Assembly: GCA_002405525.1 (NCBI GenBank)
Contig: DHLY01000098.1
Location: 1 to 44,328, forward strand
Reading direction: 5' to 3'
Length of the DNA stretch: 44,328 bases
Origin: Proteobacteria bacterium UBA4656
GTDB taxonomy: Bacteria; Pseudomonadota; Gammaproteobacteria; Xanthomonadales; Ahniellaceae
The notes beneath the pieces are model-generated. The model worked only from the letters and a program-made list of their open reading frames with translations, was not told where the DNA came from and made no database searches. The position numbers were made by a program, and so were the translations under genes. Of this stretch, positions 42,719 through 44,328 are shown in pieces. Positions within the stretch are counted from its first letter, which is position 1. Each line of letters opens with the position of its first letter.

Positions 42719-44328
42719 ATGAAGACCCTCCGGATGCTGTGCGCGATCCTGCTGGCCGTTGCCCCACCGGTGCTGGCGCAGCGCGCGGGCCACGTCGACG
42801 ACGTCGATCCGCGGATTGGCACGCGGGGCACCGGGCATGTGTTCCCCGGTGCCCTGGTCCCGTTCGGCATGGTGCAGCCAGGCCCCGACAACGCCGACCA
42901 GGGCTGGAGCTTCAGCAGCGGCTACCAGTACGACGCGCCACGCATCCTCGGCTTCTCCAACACCCACATCAGCGGCGCCGGGATCCCCGAACTGGGCGAC
43001 GTGCTGCTGCTGCCGAACGGCGGACCACGGTGGACCGCGGCGACGCGCACCTTCGACAGCGACTACCGCAAGGACACCGAAGTGGCGCAGCCCGGCTACT
43101 ACGCCGTGCGCCTGGCGGCGCGCGCGGTGCAGGTCGAACTCACCGCCACCGAGCGCGTCGCGCTGCACCGCTACACCTTCGACCGCGCCGGCCGGGTGCA
43201 GGTGCTGGTCGACCTGCAGCATGGATTGCGCTTCAAGACCGCGCCACGCGTGACCCGTTCGCAGCACGACGTCGGCCGCGATGGCCTGCGCGCCACCGTG
43301 CATTCGTCGAACTGGGTCGACCGCCAGGCCAGCGTGGCGTTGCGCTTCGACCATCCGGTCGCCGAGTGGCGCGCGCTGCCCGCACGCGAAGACGACCGCG
43401 CACCGCGCATCCTGTTCACCTTCGACCTCGGCGACAGCCGCACGCTGCAGGCGCGCGTCGCACTGTCCACCGTCGACGAGGCGGGTGCCGCGGCCAACCT
43501 CGCGAGCGCCGACGCGCTCGATTTCGAGGCCGCGCGCAGCGCCGCGCGTGACGCATGGCAGGTCCTGCTGTCGCGGATCGCGATCGACGCGCCGCCCTCG
43601 CAGCGCCGGGTCTTCTACTCCGCGCTCTACCGCACCCTGATGCATCCCTCGCAGATCGCCGACGTCGACGGTCGCGTGCGCGGGCCGAAGGGCGAAGTGA
43701 TCGAGGCGCCGGGCGGCGTGTACTACTCGACGCTGAGCTTGTGGGACACGTTCCGCGCCTCGCATCCGCTGTTCACGCTGGTGGTGCCCGAGCGCGTGCC
43801 GGGCTTCGTCAACACTCTGCTCGCGCACGAAGCGCAGATGGGTTACCTGCCCTTGTGGACGGCGTGGGGCCGCGAGACCCACACCATGATCGGCAATCCG
43901 GCGCTGCCGGTGATCAGCGACGCGATCGCCAAGGGCTTCGACGGGATCGATGCCGAGGCCGCGCTGGCGGCCATGCTCCGCACCAGCACCGCGGAGCGCC
44001 CGCACGCCCCCGCGTGGGCGCAGCGCGGCTGGGCGCTGCTCGACCAGCACGGCTACCTGCCCTTCGACGCGGTGCCCGGCGAATCGGTGAGCAAGACCGC
44101 GGAGTACGGCTACGGGGACGCCGCGGTGGCCGAGGTCGCGCGCCACCTCGGTCGGCTGGCGGATGCGGAACGCTTCCAGCGCCGGGCCGGCGCATGGAAG
44201 GCGCTGTTCGATCCCGAAACGCGAACGCTGCGCGGGCGCGACCGCAAGGGCGCCTGGCGCACGCCCTTCGATCCCACCGCGGCGACCAGCCCGATGAACA
44301 ATCCGGGCGACTACACCGAGGCCAACGC
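42719..44328 (+). CDS. GH92 alpha-mannosidase, partial (runs off the window)
   Basis: The N-terminal ~536 residues of a GH92 exo-alpha-mannosidase, a calcium-dependent enzyme that trims mannose from N-glycans or mannans. A signal peptide (MKTLRMLCAILLAVAPPVLAQ) exports it to the periplasm. Family marks are VDPRIGTRGTGHVFPGALVPFGMVQPGPDN, FSNTHISGAGIPELGDVLLLP, YYSTLSLWDTFRASHPLFTLV and LPLWTAWGRETHTMIGNP. Full-length members are about 740-800 residues, so roughly a third is missing beyond 44328. It starts 10 bp after the TIM-barrel gene and completes an operon for alpha-linked glycans. Confidence 0.94.
   Translation, partial: MKTLRMLCAILLAVAPPVLAQRAGHVDDVDPRIGTRGTGHVFPGALVPFGMVQPGPDNADQGWSFSSGYQYDAPRILGFSNTHISGAGIPELGDVLLLPNGGPRWTAATRTFDSDYRKDTEVAQPGYYAVRLAARAVQVELTATERVALHRYTFDRAGRVQVLVDLQHGLRFKTAPRVTRSQHDVGRDGLRATVHSSNWVDRQASVALRFDHPVAEWRALPAREDDRAPRILFTFDLGDSRTLQARVALSTVDEAGAAANLASADALDFEAARSAARDAWQVLLSRIAIDAPPSQRRVFYSALYRTLMHPSQIADVDGRVRGPKGEVIEAPGGVYYSTLSLWDTFRASHPLFTLVVPERVPGFVNTLLAHEAQMGYLPLWTAWGRETHTMIGNPALPVISDAIAKGFDGIDAEAALAAMLRTSTAERPHAPAWAQRGWALLDQHGYLPFDAVPGESVSKTAEYGYGDAAVAEVARHLGRLADAERFQRRAGAWKALFDPETRTLRGRDRKGAWRTPFDPTAATSPMNNPGDYTEAN

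Overview
The window is a single continuous stretch of high-GC DNA from a gammaproteobacterium, most likely of the Xanthomonadales/Lysobacterales. That placement is inferred from gene order (sdhA-sdhB-sdhE-ygfX, lolC-lolD, comEC, exbB-exbD, msbA-lpxK-kdsB, uvrC-pgsA followed by tRNA-Gly, tRNA-Cys and tRNA-Leu) and from the large TonB-dependent receptor and glycosidase content; no rRNA or marker phylogeny could be run.

Region 1 (1-15947) is core: the end of the succinate dehydrogenase operon, lipoprotein export, DNA uptake, TonB energisation, lipid A/KDO synthesis, nucleotide excision repair and phospholipid synthesis. It also holds a thioredoxin-fold/NHL protein without the usual cysteines and a 264-bp palindromic repeat. 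Region 2 (15974-16466) is a three-tRNA cluster (Gly-GCC, Cys-GCA, Leu-UAA).

Region 3 (about 17096-36978, perhaps to 37458) is the notable part: a locus that can be read as a complete one-organism pathway for sulfoquinovose (SQ), the sulfonated sugar of plant and cyanobacterial sulfolipid. A TonB-dependent receptor and a DctPQM TRAP transporter would import SQ or its glycerol glycoside; a cytoplasmic GH31 enzyme would split the glycoside; a fucose-isomerase-family protein would make sulfofructose (SF); a YihV-like kinase, with all three known sulfonate-contacting positions conserved, would make SF-1-phosphate; a LacD/YihT-like class I aldolase would split it to DHAP and sulfolactaldehyde (SLA); a GabD-like dehydrogenase would oxidise SLA to (S)-sulfolactate; SlcC and ComC would invert it through sulfopyruvate to (R)-sulfolactate; and SuyAB would release sulfite and leave pyruvate. 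Glycerol kinase and glycerol-3-phosphate dehydrogenase lie in the same operon as the desulfonation genes and would use the glycerol. A GntR/HutC-type regulator sits between the two divergent arms. No gene for sulfite disposal is visible. All pathway functions are homology- and context-based predictions.

Region 4 (36997-44328) holds a low-molecular-weight phosphatase-like protein with Asp in place of the catalytic Cys, an alpha/beta hydrolase whose frame runs about 500 bp into a convergent AraC regulator gene, and a glycan operon divergent from that regulator: GH13 alpha-glucosidase, PhyH-type dioxygenase, sugar-isomerase-like TIM-barrel protein and a secreted GH92 alpha-mannosidase cut by the window end.
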